DNA from: DATADF01 sp046263155
GTDB taxonomy: Bacteria > Actinomycetota > CADDZG01 > WHSQ01
Length of the DNA stretch: 32,129 nt
NCBI GenBank assembly: GCA_046263155.1
Contig: JBHELF010000107.1
Coordinates: forward strand, 1 to 32,129
Direction: 5' to 3'
In this document: piece after piece, positions 6,549 through 14,360 of the stretch
Layout: the number at the start of each line of letters is the position of its first letter
Numbering within the stretch: the first letter of the stretch is position 1
Notes under the pieces: model-generated
What the model saw: only the letters and a program-made list of their open reading frames with translations
Told to the model about the DNA's origin: nothing
The model's database searches: none
Translations under genes and position numbers: made by a program

Positions 6549-7413
6549 CCAACGCGGATTCAAGAGAGCGGCCCGGCTCGATGAGGAGCCGGGCCGCTTT
6601 TGCATTTGCCTTTGGCAGAAACTTCTCTGGGACCAAGCCGATTATCTCGGTCGCAGTTATAGGGATGGCTAGTTCGTTGGCGGCCGTCGCCACAGCTTCG
6701 AAGGCGTGGTCTATCCCCGCCTGATCGGGATCTGTGAGATTCATTGAAACTTGAGACCGGCTGTCGTCGACGGCGATTCCCAGCGCGCGAAGTCCGGGCA
6801 ATCCTCCGCCTTGTGCACGAACTCGAGATGCGATCTCATCGGCGCGCTCAGCCGGGGCGTCGATCCAAACGTTGAACGCGACCAACACATCACGAGCTCC
6901 GACGCAGACGACGCCATAGCGAGGGTCGATCGAGCGCGGGCCTTCGTCCGGGCGCAGGTCGCCGAGGGCTCGTTCCGTGAGCACGTCTAATCCGCCACGG
7001 CGGAGATCCGGCAACTCTCTCGTTTCCGGTCGTTTTGCCGCGGCGCCGTAGAAATAGATCGGTAGATCGAGGTTGTCTGCGATTGCTTCGCCGACTCGAT
7101 GGGCGAGATGGACGGCTTCATCGATAGGCATGTCGTGTGGGACGAAGGGGCAGACATCCAGAGCTCCGAGCCTCGGGTGCATCCCGGAGTGCTCGCGCAG
7201 GTCGAGCTGCTCCTTGCACGCGCCTGCCAACGCAAGCACAGCGCGACCCAGATCCTCGCCGGATCCCGTGACGGTAAAGACGCTGCGGTGGTGGGCTGCA
7301 TCAGCGTGTATGTCGAGAACCCGTGCGCCCCCGCCGCGGAGGACTTCGCCCAGCCGGTCGATGAGCTGGTGGTCGCGACCCTCGGAGACGTTTGGGACGG
7401 CGACGATGGGCAT
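6541..7413 (-). CDS. ftcD: glutamate formimidoyltransferase (FtcD formiminotransferase domain)
   Basis: A 290-residue protein starting MPIVAVPNVSEGRDHQLIDR, the typical N-terminus of formiminotransferases. These enzymes move a formimino group between N-formimino-glutamate and tetrahydrofolate in histidine breakdown and one-carbon supply. Family motifs follow: DIHADAAHHRSVFTV, HSGMHPRLGALDVCPFVP with the expected active-site histidine region, and IYFYGAAAKRPETRELPDLR. There is no cyclodeaminase domain, so this is the stand-alone form. No hut genes are adjacent. The ATG at 7413 follows TACGGT by six bases with no Shine-Dalgarno, suggesting a leaderless message. Its 3' end overlaps the H1-like gene by 8 bases. 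Confidence 0.9.
   Translation of the reverse strand: MPIVAVPNVSEGRDHQLIDRLGEVLRGGGARVLDIHADAAHHRSVFTVTGSGEDLGRAVLALAGACKEQLDLREHSGMHPRLGALDVCPFVPHDMPIDEAVHLAHRVGEAIADNLDLPIYFYGAAAKRPETRELPDLRRGGLDVLTERALGDLRPDEGPRSIDPRYGVVCVGARDVLVAFNVWIDAPAERADEIASRVRAQGGGLPGLRALGIAVDDSRSQVSMNLTDPDQAGIDHAFEAVATAANELAIPITATEIIGLVPEKFLPKANAKAARLLIEPGRSLESALAT
6568..6601 (+). terminator. strong intrinsic terminator of the H1-like gene
   Basis: GCGGCCCGGCTC (6568-6579) pairs perfectly with GAGCCGGGCCGC (6586-6597) around a six-base loop and is followed by TTTT. The hairpin lies inside the last codons of the convergent formimidoyltransferase gene, so it has both coding and terminating roles. Confidence 0.85.
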
Positions 7414-7419
7414 CGAGGT

Positions 7420-7425
7420 ACCGTA
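7420..7425 (-). promoter_or_regulatory. -10-like TANNNT box for leaderless ftcD transcript
   Basis: Reading the minus strand, TACGGT ends six bases before the ATG of the formimidoyltransferase gene, which would place transcription start at the A of the ATG. No ribosome-binding site is present between them. Confidence 0.4.
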
Positions 7426-7480
7426 GGGGACTTCTGGCTGCAGTGCGCGGCGGATTTGCCGGATCGGGGGGCAGGTGCGG

Positions 7481-7870
7481 ATGACCGACTACGGCTACAG
7501 CGTCGAGGTCGCCGAGGGTTACGACGAGGCAGTGATCCGAACGCGCTTGGCACTGCGTGGCGAGGGCTTCTCTATCCTCACCGAGATGAACGTGGGTGGC
7601 CTGTTGGGTCCGGCAAGCGGACCGGAGCGGCAGTACCTGATCATGGGGGTCTACAACTCGGCGGTGTCGCATCGCCAGCTCGATTCCGACTTGCAGGTCG
7701 CGGTGCACCTACCATGCAACTTCGTGGTGCGCGAGACGGGGGATTCGGCCCTCGTCGCCGCGCTCGATCCCTCCGATGTGTCCGAGGGTGCGCGAATATC
7801 CGAGGAGTTGCTGGCCGAGGCCAGCGACGCTCTGGGCCGTGTCCTGCAGAAGGTTGTGTCGCCGGCTTGA
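7481..7870 (+). CDS. DUF302 family protein
   Basis: A 129-residue protein with the DUF302 pattern: YGYSVEVAEGYDEAVIRTRL, ALRGEGFSILTEMNVGG, QYLIMGVYNSAVSHRQL and VHLPCNFVVRETGDSALVAALDP. The LPCN cysteine and the DxxA / EGFxxLTExxV strands are the family's most constant parts. DUF302 proteins form small alpha/beta folds of unknown function, often annotated near redox or heme functions. ATG 7481 is preferred, with a G-rich GGGGGGCAGG just upstream; GTG 7475 is an in-frame alternative. The gene is divergent from ftcD by 67 bases. Its TGA overlaps the next gene's ATG by one base, so the two are translationally coupled. Confidence 0.85.
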   Translation: MTDYGYSVEVAEGYDEAVIRTRLALRGEGFSILTEMNVGGLLGPASGPERQYLIMGVYNSAVSHRQLDSDLQVAVHLPCNFVVRETGDSALVAALDPSDVSEGARISEELLAEASDALGRVLQKVVSPA

Positions 7871-9099
7871 TGGCCGACCCCGCGGTCCTGCGGCCGATCG
7901 TCGATTCGTTCTTGTCGCGTCTCGACGAGGTTGTCGATCTCGCTTCGGAGGCCATCTGGGAGAACGTGCCTTCCTATGCCCGATCCGGCGATCCCCTGAT
8001 GGACGAGGTCAAGGGGGCCGTCCGATCGAACGTCGAGACGTTGTCCCAGGTGCTCAGTCAGGGCCGGGAGATTCGCCGCGATGAGCTGGAGACCATCGAG
8101 CGGGTGGGTGCCCGGCGCGCCGAGGCCGCGATCCCCCTGGACGATGTCTTGCACGCCTACCGAACCGTGTCCCGAGTTTGTTGGGATGTCCTTGCGCAGG
8201 AATGCAGAGAGGCCCCCAGCAACGCCCTCGAGGCGACGATCGAGCTGGCTCGCTCGATCATGCGCTACACCGACCAGATCTCGACCGCGGTGGCGCAGGC
8301 TTACTCGCGCGCGCAGCGGGCCATCGTGCGGGAGCAGGAGGGCGCGAGGCGAGAGTTTCTCGCCGATCTCCTCTATGGGACAGAGGCATCGCCGGAAGAC
8401 ATCCTTCGGCGCGCCCATTTGTTCGGCTACGACCTGTCGCTCAGCTACCTCGCCCTGGTCGGGCTGGGCCCCGAGAGCGATCCCTCCAAGGAGGCGTCGG
8501 TGTCCACGGCCGCGGCGCGAGCCGCGGAGATGGCCGCCGAGCCCATCGTGCTCCAGAAAGGCGAACACACCATTGCCCTGTTGCCGGTCGACCTCTTCGC
8601 CGACATGCTCACGGTTCCGGAGAAGCTGGTTGCGGAGTTGGGGGGCGGCTGGAGGTTCGGTCTGGGCGGACCCGAGCCCGGTCTGGAGGGAGTGCGGCGC
8701 GCGTATCTAGAGGCGCGAGAGGCCCACGAGATCGGTCTCGCTCTCGACTTGCCCGGTCCGATCTTTCGTTTCGACGAGTTGGTGCTGTACCACTTCCTGC
8801 GCGTCGAACCCGGGTTGCTGGAACGTTTCGTGCAGCAGTCGCTCGGCCCGGTGATCGACTACGACGATCGACGCAAGGGAGATTTGATCAAGACGCTCGA
8901 GGCCTACTTCCAGGCCGATGGCAGCGTGAAGATGGCCGGCGAGCTGCTGTTCGCGCACCCACACACCGTTAGCTACCGACTAAAGCAGGTCGAGAAGTTG
9001 ACATCCTGGTCGCTGCGCGATCCTGAGGAGAAGCTGAAGCTGCAGCTCGCGCTACGCGCCCATCGCCTGGCCACCGCCCGCCGCGAAGGCGAGGAATAG
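7870..9099 (+). CDS. PucR/CdaR-type transcriptional regulator
   Basis: A 409-residue regulator. Residues about 1-165 are helical (LSRLDEVVDLASEAIWENVP, VPLDD-like IPLDDVLHAYRTVSRVCWDV) and resemble the RsbRD-type N-terminal sensor. Then comes a central GGDEF-like region (HLFGYDLSLSYLALVGLG). The C-terminus is a PucR-type helix-turn-helix: DLIKTLEAYFQADGSVKMAG, then FAHPHTVSYRLKQVEKLT and LQLALRAHRL. This C-terminal HTH with HxHTVxYRLxxxE is diagnostic of PucR family. Such proteins control purine, sugar-diacid or polyketide genes, but its target cannot be read from sequence. ATG 7870 overlaps the DUF302 stop (TGATG). A much longer ORF starting at 7099 in the same frame is an artefact of high GC. 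Confidence 0.9.
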   Translation: MADPAVLRPIVDSFLSRLDEVVDLASEAIWENVPSYARSGDPLMDEVKGAVRSNVETLSQVLSQGREIRRDELETIERVGARRAEAAIPLDDVLHAYRTVSRVCWDVLAQECREAPSNALEATIELARSIMRYTDQISTAVAQAYSRAQRAIVREQEGARREFLADLLYGTEASPEDILRRAHLFGYDLSLSYLALVGLGPESDPSKEASVSTAAARAAEMAAEPIVLQKGEHTIALLPVDLFADMLTVPEKLVAELGGGWRFGLGGPEPGLEGVRRAYLEAREAHEIGLALDLPGPIFRFDELVLYHFLRVEPGLLERFVQQSLGPVIDYDDRRKGDLIKTLEAYFQADGSVKMAGELLFAHPHTVSYRLKQVEKLTSWSLRDPEEKLKLQLALRAHRLATARREGEE

Positions 9100-9128
9100 G
9101 TTTTACTTGCGCAGGCGGCCTGACGAAG

Positions 9129-9893
9129 TCATTCTCCACACTGCCGACCACCGTTGATGGAGCGGACCCGGCCCCAGGGCTTGACCGACGTGAGGTCTCC
9201 ATTCAAGAGCCGGTGGTCGTAGAGACCGCGCGGCTCCCCGTGAATTCGAACTGAGAATCCAGGGCTGGGGGAGCCTGGCCCGGCTTTACTGATTGTCAAA
9301 CGCTCAGCGTATGCAGGTCGGAGCTGACGAACGCTTGACTCAATGCTGATCCCTCGCCGCGTCGTAATCGGGAGGCGACTGATGCTTCCTGGACCCACCG
9401 TGTAACCGGCGAAAACGCGTCCCTCAAACCCGATCATGAGCCCAAGTGTCACGGTGAGGTTCTCCCAACCAATGAAACGGGTGTCCCCCGGAAAGGCAGG
9501 ACATGCGCCGCCGACGTTCCTCCAGCCGCTGTCTCGGTCGGGCTGGCCCAAGATTCGCGTCAAACATGCAACTGCTGTCTTCGCCGGTAGCCCCAACCTG
9601 ACTCTTCCGATGCCATCCGATCGAAGATGAGGCAATGGCTCGCCAGCCTCGCGGTCAGAACAGTCCCTCGGGTTGATGTGCGGCTGGGGAGGACTTGCTT
9701 CAGGGGTCGGGGTTGGCGTCTGTTCAGGGGTCGGGGAAGAGGTCGCCGTCGCGATCGTGGGTGAAGCTCGGGACTCATTTTCTGCGCCACCCGCTTGGCA
9801 GGCTGTCGAGATCAGAGATAGGAGCAGGGCTCCGAAGACGTATTTGAAACAGCTGCGCCGCCAGCGCCGATACACAGGCCCACAATTCCACAA
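9129..9893 (-). CDS. putative lipoprotein with Pro/Thr-rich linker
   Basis: A 254-residue exported protein. It has a basic N-terminus (YRRWRRSCFKYVF), a hydrophobic stretch GALLLSLISTAC, and a cysteine in a weak lipobox (STAC). A low-complexity linker of Ser, Pro, Thr and Glu (SSPTPEQTPTPTPEASPP) leads into a C-terminal globular part with DGIGRVRLGLPAKTAVACLT and LGQP, which resembles repeats seen in secreted proteins that contain an 'IGPIRLGM' motif. Function unknown. The start is TTG at 9893, five bases after TATAAA on the minus strand; a GTG at 9875 is an alternative. Downstream it ends 29 bases from the convergent regulator gene. Confidence 0.65.
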   Translation of the reverse strand: MWNCGPVYRRWRRSCFKYVFGALLLSLISTACQAGGAENESRASPTIATATSSPTPEQTPTPTPEASPPQPHINPRDCSDREAGEPLPHLRSDGIGRVRLGLPAKTAVACLTRILGQPDRDSGWRNVGGACPAFPGDTRFIGWENLTVTLGLMIGFEGRVFAGYTVGPGSISRLPITTRRGISIESSVRQLRPAYAERLTISKAGPGSPSPGFSVRIHGEPRGLYDHRLLNGDLTSVKPWGRVRSINGGRQCGE

Positions 9894-9948
9894 GAGCGTT
9901 TATAAGAGCGGCGCCGAAGGAAAGACGGCTGGTCCATGTGGTCCACGC

Positions 9949-9975
9949 GTGTACCACGTGTACCACGTGTACCAA
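9949..9975. repeat. three tandem 9-bp repeats (GTGTACCAC)
   Basis: GTGTACCAC occurs at 9949-9957 and 9958-9966, with a third copy ending in A at 9967-9975. A related GTGGTCCAC, itself a palindrome, precedes at 9939-9947. The array is in the 117-base gap between the lipoprotein start and the upstream secreted protein's stop, 56 to 83 bases before the lipoprotein start. It could be an operator array or a slipped microrepeat. Confidence 0.6.
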
Positions 9976-10010
9976 AGCGTTTTTGTCTGGCCTCCTCGCG
10001 GAAGAGGCTC

Positions 10011-10721
10011 CTACTCAATTATCTCGGCCGTGGCGGACCAGGTGAATTCAAACAGCGCGCCGGCTGTGGTCTGGGATTCGGCACCGAGATCGCTCCACAA
10101 TTCCCCGTCGCCGACTTCAACTGGGCCTGCGCCGAGGCTCGCCGTGATGTCGTGAGTGACCGTGAGACGTACCAAACCGCTGGGACCGACATGGCAGTGC
10201 ACGGATACGAACGGAACTCGGGCCGGAGGAGGCAGCCCGGCGCTGGATCCGGTGCTCCAGGGCCAAGATCGTGAGGGAACGCTCGCCGCGACGGTCGTCT
10301 GGTTGCGATCGAAATTCGAGTCCGGGATGACCTCCATCGTCCAGCCCAGGTGACGCATGGCCTTCAAGAATGGGCTTGCGGAGCTGTCTCCCCAGGCGAA
10401 GCCGTAGGCCTGACAGCCACCGGGGCTGGTCGTTGGGTCAACGAAGACGAAAATCCCCGACAGCACAGTCTCCGTCGGTTTGCTTTCGTCCACCGAGGTT
10501 GAGCAGGACTGCGCAAACGTCGACACGAGAGCGCGGCCGCCGACTTGAAGCACGTTGAAGCCCTCGGGGACCAATGCCTGCGCCTTGGCGGCGTCTACCG
10601 GAATGCCGACCGCGTATTCAATGCAGCTTCCCGATGCGTTGAACGACGATTGGTGGCCCGCCCACACCGATGTGGGTGCGAGCAAGACCAAGCTCAGCAC
10701 GCCGACTGCTAGCCGCCGCAT
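10011..10721 (-). CDS. secreted protein of unknown function
   Basis: A 236-residue protein with a clear signal peptide (MRRLAVGVLSLVLLAPTSVW, cleavage after VWA). The mature part contains SGSCIEYAVGIPVDAAKAQA then LVPEGFNVLQVGGRALVSTF, several cysteines that could form disulfides, and a C-terminal GALFEFTWSATAEIIE. The 'P...A..LVPEGF' run is faintly like acetoacetate-decarboxylase-fold proteins, but I would not assign a function. I choose ATG 10721: GGAGG lies 8 bases before it, whereas GTG 10730 and ATG 10727 are too near that site. It follows the DUF2207 gene on the same strand across an 89-base gap. Confidence 0.65.
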   Translation of the reverse strand: MRRLAVGVLSLVLLAPTSVWAGHQSSFNASGSCIEYAVGIPVDAAKAQALVPEGFNVLQVGGRALVSTFAQSCSTSVDESKPTETVLSGIFVFVDPTTSPGGCQAYGFAWGDSSASPFLKAMRHLGWTMEVIPDSNFDRNQTTVAASVPSRSWPWSTGSSAGLPPPARVPFVSVHCHVGPSGLVRLTVTHDITASLGAGPVEVGDGELWSDLGAESQTTAGALFEFTWSATAEIIE

Positions 10722-10787
10722 CGCCATCACCTCCGCTGGCGCTTACTTAATCGCAGGTGAGAACGCCCCGACAAGGGACACGATTCC

Positions 10788-10811
10788 AAAAAGCTTTGTC
10801 ACTGTTGTGAC
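10788..10811 (-). terminator. possible weak terminator after the DUF2207 gene
   Basis: On the minus strand GTCAC and GTGAC pair around a four-base loop (10798-10811), and AAAGCTTTTT follows. The stem is only 5 bp and the T-run begins about five bases after it, so termination would be modest at best. Confidence 0.35.
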
Positions 10812-12706
10812 TACCACGCACCTCCACCACCCCCGCCGCCTCCGCCACCGCCACCGCCGCTGAAGCCTCCGCCGCCCCCACTCGAAGGCGACGCGGCCGA
10901 CGCGATGGCCGTCGAGATGTCGGAGATGGCAAACGCGGATCGTCCGGAGCCCAGGCTTCCGCCGTCGCTGATCCAGTACACGGAGCTCTGCCGCTCCAGA
11001 TCCTGCGGTGCGTACAGCTGCGCCGCCGCGAGCACACGATCGGCGACCCCGAACGCGATGCCGTAACAGAGGAACTGCTCCCAGATCTCAACCGATCCGG
11101 GCACGGCCTCCTTGATCCCGGGAAAATCCACCAGAAACCTCCGGAAGGAGGCCCACTTTGCGGCGGCGTCGGCGCCTGCCTGCGACCTGCGTTCCCATCC
11201 GCGCCGCAAGACCAGAAAGGCGATCAAGACGAGCTCCGTGACAGCCGCGGCGGCCCCGAGAAGGCCCAGGACGATGGTCCCGACCGGCAAGATGCTCGTT
11301 GGATCGTAGGTGTTGGCGGCTAACCAGATGAAGCCGACCGTAGGAACTCCGGCCACGAGCGCCGCCATCAGGGTGGGAGCGAAACCCTCGCCGATCCACC
11401 AGCCCCTTTTCTTGATCGCATCCAAGACGGCTTTCTTGAATTTCTCGAAATGCTTCTGATAGGCCGTGGGATCAGCCTTGATCACATCCTTCAACTCGCT
11501 CAAGAGAAGCCGGTCGCGGCCCTGGACGGCCGCGAGGATCGCCTCGTAAACCGGCATTTCAAAGGCGGCGAGATCGCCCGAACCCTTCGACCCCATCTTT
11601 ATCGCCAGGTCGTCGACTGTGTCCCGCTTGAGACCCGCCCACGTCTTCTTCTCCGTGACGGTCGGGATCGCATCTATGTGCCTGCGGCGGATCAAGTCGA
11701 ACAGCGTTGCGGCAAACCCGTTTCCGGTGGCGCGGCCATGGGACGGCTCCAGCAGCGCGGCGATCAACACCGGCGCGTCGTCACCCGGGGGCTCCATGAT
11801 GTGCTCCGGTACCACCGGTGCTGCGGGCTCTCTCCCAAAACGCGACCAAATCCAAAAGCCGATTGCTACTGCGGGACCAAAGACAAGTAAGAGAGCCAGC
11901 GGCAGAAGCCACAGAAGGTTGTCGCGTATCCATTGCAGGCGAGCTCGGTCGCGCTCCGCGGCCTCCGCAAACGCCTGTTCCTCCGCAAGCACCAAATGGA
12001 ACCCGGGCCCGGAGACGAGGCGGGCGTTCGTCGGTTGCCACTGAGGGGGCCGAGGAAAGAGCAGACGCATCTCGACCCACGTGTTCGCCGCTACGTTCGT
12101 GGCAAAAAGCGACGCGCCCTCGCTGCCGGGGAGCAGCTGTGTGAATCCCTCGACGGTGGCCGGGTGGCCCCAAACCCTCACGTCACCCTGAACGGAGCGA
12201 GGAAGAACGATGCGGGCCTCGAGCCGATCGACGCGCACGTCCCACTCGTCGCCCCAGACCCGCAGGTTGACGTCGATCGCGTCGTCGTATGCAACCGACA
12301 GTTGCGACAGCGTGTAACGAACGGTGAAAGTCCGGATCTCGTCGCTCGCGTCGTAATGCCAAACGATACGAACGCGGTCTCCGAGATAGGCGACCCCGAA
12401 TGTTGACGGGGCGCCCGAGCTTCCTAACTCCGCCGAAGCCCCCGGCGCGTAGGCGACCCCGCGCTCCAGCACGGAGATCTCGGTGACCGTTTGCCCTTCC
12501 TCGACGGGGATCTCTCGATACCCGCCCGAGAAGGAGCCCAAGAACGAGTACGTGATGTCCTCATTCACCAAGAGCGCGCCGGAGGGATCCACCCTGACGG
12601 TGACCCGCGCCTGCGGAAGCGAGAACGACTTCGCCCACGCCGGCTGTGGCAGCGCAAGCATAAGAATGGCAAGCGCTGCACCAACAACCAGGATGCTTCG
12701 ACGCAT
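10811..12706 (-). CDS. DUF2207 membrane protein with glycine-rich tail
   Basis: A 631-residue protein. It has a signal peptide (MRRSILVVGAALAILMLALP, ending PAWA), then a beta-rich extracellular domain (residues about 25-230, with VDPSGALLVNEDITYSFLGS and GYREIPV). A transmembrane helix follows (NLLWLLPLALLLVFGPAVAI), then a cytoplasmic part with LFDLIRRRHIDAIP, two more helices, and a C-terminal run of glycines ending GAW. DUF2207 proteins share this architecture and a Gly-rich tail; their function is unknown. ATG 12706 is preceded by GGAGG at 7 bases. The frame stays open another 68 codons upstream, but that part has no signal-like features and runs into the divergent gene. Confidence 0.85.
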   Translation of the reverse strand: MRRSILVVGAALAILMLALPQPAWAKSFSLPQARVTVRVDPSGALLVNEDITYSFLGSFSGGYREIPVEEGQTVTEISVLERGVAYAPGASAELGSSGAPSTFGVAYLGDRVRIVWHYDASDEIRTFTVRYTLSQLSVAYDDAIDVNLRVWGDEWDVRVDRLEARIVLPRSVQGDVRVWGHPATVEGFTQLLPGSEGASLFATNVAANTWVEMRLLFPRPPQWQPTNARLVSGPGFHLVLAEEQAFAEAAERDRARLQWIRDNLLWLLPLALLLVFGPAVAIGFWIWSRFGREPAAPVVPEHIMEPPGDDAPVLIAALLEPSHGRATGNGFAATLFDLIRRRHIDAIPTVTEKKTWAGLKRDTVDDLAIKMGSKGSGDLAAFEMPVYEAILAAVQGRDRLLLSELKDVIKADPTAYQKHFEKFKKAVLDAIKKRGWWIGEGFAPTLMAALVAGVPTVGFIWLAANTYDPTSILPVGTIVLGLLGAAAAVTELVLIAFLVLRRGWERRSQAGADAAAKWASFRRFLVDFPGIKEAVPGSVEIWEQFLCYGIAFGVADRVLAAAQLYAPQDLERQSSVYWISDGGSLGSGRSAFAISDISTAIASAASPSSGGGGGFSGGGGGGGGGGGGGAW

Positions 12707-12737
12707 CGGATAACCTCCGCCGCTCGAAGGAGGCTGC

Positions 12738-14342
12738 TTGGCAAACAGAGTGCTAATCATCGGCTGGGACGGCGCCGATTGGAAGGTTCTCCGACCGCTT
12801 CTCGATGCAGGTCTCTTGCCGAACCTTGCGGGAATGATCGAGCGCGGAGCCCACGGCGATTGTTTGTCGACGATCCCTTCGCACTCGTGGTGCGCCTGGC
12901 CCTCGTTCATGACGGCACTGAATCCGGCCGGTCACGGAGTCTTCGACATCCTCGAACACAAGCCGGGAGTATCCCGGAGGCTCCCGGTCAGCTATCGCTC
13001 GATAAAGGCTCCCACGGTGTTCGCGGATCTAACGGCGGCGGATAAGACCACGATCCTCGCCAACATCCCGCTGACCTTTCCGGCGCCCGAGGTCAAGGGC
13101 AAGGTCGTGGCGGGCGGCGTTCTCCCCGCGGCGCGGACCTACACGCATCCCGTGGACCTTCAAAAGGAACTCGACGCCAAGGCCCCCTTCCCCATAAACG
13201 GAATGAGCTGGACCACTTTCCGCAATCGCCCCGAGCCCTTCCTCGCCGAAGCCGCAGCGATCACTGCGGCGCGCCAGAAGTCATTCGAATACCTGCTCGA
13301 CAGCACGGAGTGGGACCTCGCCACTCTCGTCTACGTCTCGACGGATCGGATCCAACACTGCTTGATGGATCACGTGGCACCGGAGCACCCACGCTACGAC
13401 GAGCTGAAGGACTCCGCCGCCGCGGCGCAGGCCCGAGGCATCTACCGGCAGCTCGACGACGGCCTCGCCGCGCTGTTGGAGCGGGCCGACCCGGACGACC
13501 TCGTCATCTTCATGTCCGATCACGGTCACCAGCCCTGCACGCGCGCGTGCACGATGGACCGCATCCTGGGCGAACTCGGGTTCCTGGAGTTCGGGCGGGG
13601 CTCCTTTGCTTTCAACCTCGTGCGATGGGGGCCGGGGCGCCGTATAGCGCGCCGCGTCTACGACTTGCTAAAACTTCACGGCAAGATCTCGATACCCGCC
13701 TCGCCGGTGGAATGGAGCACGACGCGCGCCTACACGAGCGTGGTGTCGACGGGTGAGGGCGTGTCGATCAACCTCAAGGGGCGCGAGCCGGAAGGCACGG
13801 TCGAGCCCGGTGATTACGAGAAGGTGCGCGAGGACCTGGCCGCCTCGCTGGCTGCCTTCACCGACCCCGAGACGGGAGATCATCCGATTGCGAAGATCTA
13901 TCGCAAGGAAGAGGTCCTCTCGGGCCGCTTTCTCGACGTCGCTCCCGATCTGCTACTCGTGCCGGCCCCCCTGTACTCCCTGACCCACGCAAAGAAAGCG
14001 ACCGAGGCCGCGGACTGGCTCTCCGGCGATCACCGCCTCGAGGGCGTCATCGTCGCGACCGGACCACAGGTGAAGCCCGGACCTCTGCAGCACCCGGCTC
14101 GACTGATCGATCTCGGCCCCACCGCGCAAGCTGCGCTCGGAGTAACGAGCGCGATTCCGCGCGACGGAACCGTGCTCACCGACCTCGTCGGCGCCAAGGC
14201 CGCCGTCTCTTGGACTCAGGGCACACCGACCGACGACAGCCACTTGGTTTCAGGCGGGCACACAGCGGAGCAGAGCGGACTAACCTCTGACGAGGAAACC
14301 GAGATCGCCGACCACCTGCGCGGTCTCGGCTACGTCGAATAG
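12738..14342 (+). CDS. alkaline-phosphatase-superfamily phosphodiesterase/pyrophosphatase
   Basis: A 534-residue enzyme of the type I phosphodiesterase/nucleotide pyrophosphatase branch, hydrolysing phosphate esters with two metal ions. Metal and active-site motifs are visible: IGWDGADW (Asp10), PSFMTALNPAGHGVFD with the likely Thr nucleophile, STDRIQHCLMD, VIFMSDHGHQP (second metal site) and LSGDHRLEGVI (late His). No signal peptide, so cytoplasmic. TTG 12738 has AAGGAGG four bases upstream; no better start exists. It is divergent from the DUF2207 gene with only 31 bases between starts. The next gene follows after 18 bases, suggesting one transcript through about 17204. Substrate unknown. 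Confidence 0.85.
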   Translation: MANRVLIIGWDGADWKVLRPLLDAGLLPNLAGMIERGAHGDCLSTIPSHSWCAWPSFMTALNPAGHGVFDILEHKPGVSRRLPVSYRSIKAPTVFADLTAADKTTILANIPLTFPAPEVKGKVVAGGVLPAARTYTHPVDLQKELDAKAPFPINGMSWTTFRNRPEPFLAEAAAITAARQKSFEYLLDSTEWDLATLVYVSTDRIQHCLMDHVAPEHPRYDELKDSAAAAQARGIYRQLDDGLAALLERADPDDLVIFMSDHGHQPCTRACTMDRILGELGFLEFGRGSFAFNLVRWGPGRRIARRVYDLLKLHGKISIPASPVEWSTTRAYTSVVSTGEGVSINLKGREPEGTVEPGDYEKVREDLAASLAAFTDPETGDHPIAKIYRKEEVLSGRFLDVAPDLLLVPAPLYSLTHAKKATEAADWLSGDHRLEGVIVATGPQVKPGPLQHPARLIDLGPTAQAALGVTSAIPRDGTVLTDLVGAKAAVSWTQGTPTDDSHLVSGGHTAEQSGLTSDEETEIADHLRGLGYVE

Positions 14343-14360
14343 CGGCATCGAGGAGGAAAG

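Noticed and set aside
7099..9099. 666-residue plus-strand ORF
   Set aside because: The part before 7870 is antisense to ftcD and out of frame with the DUF302 gene. The regulator starts at ATG 7870, which overlaps the DUF302 stop.
9939..9975. CRISPR array
   Set aside because: The repeats are 9 bp with no spacers and only three copies.
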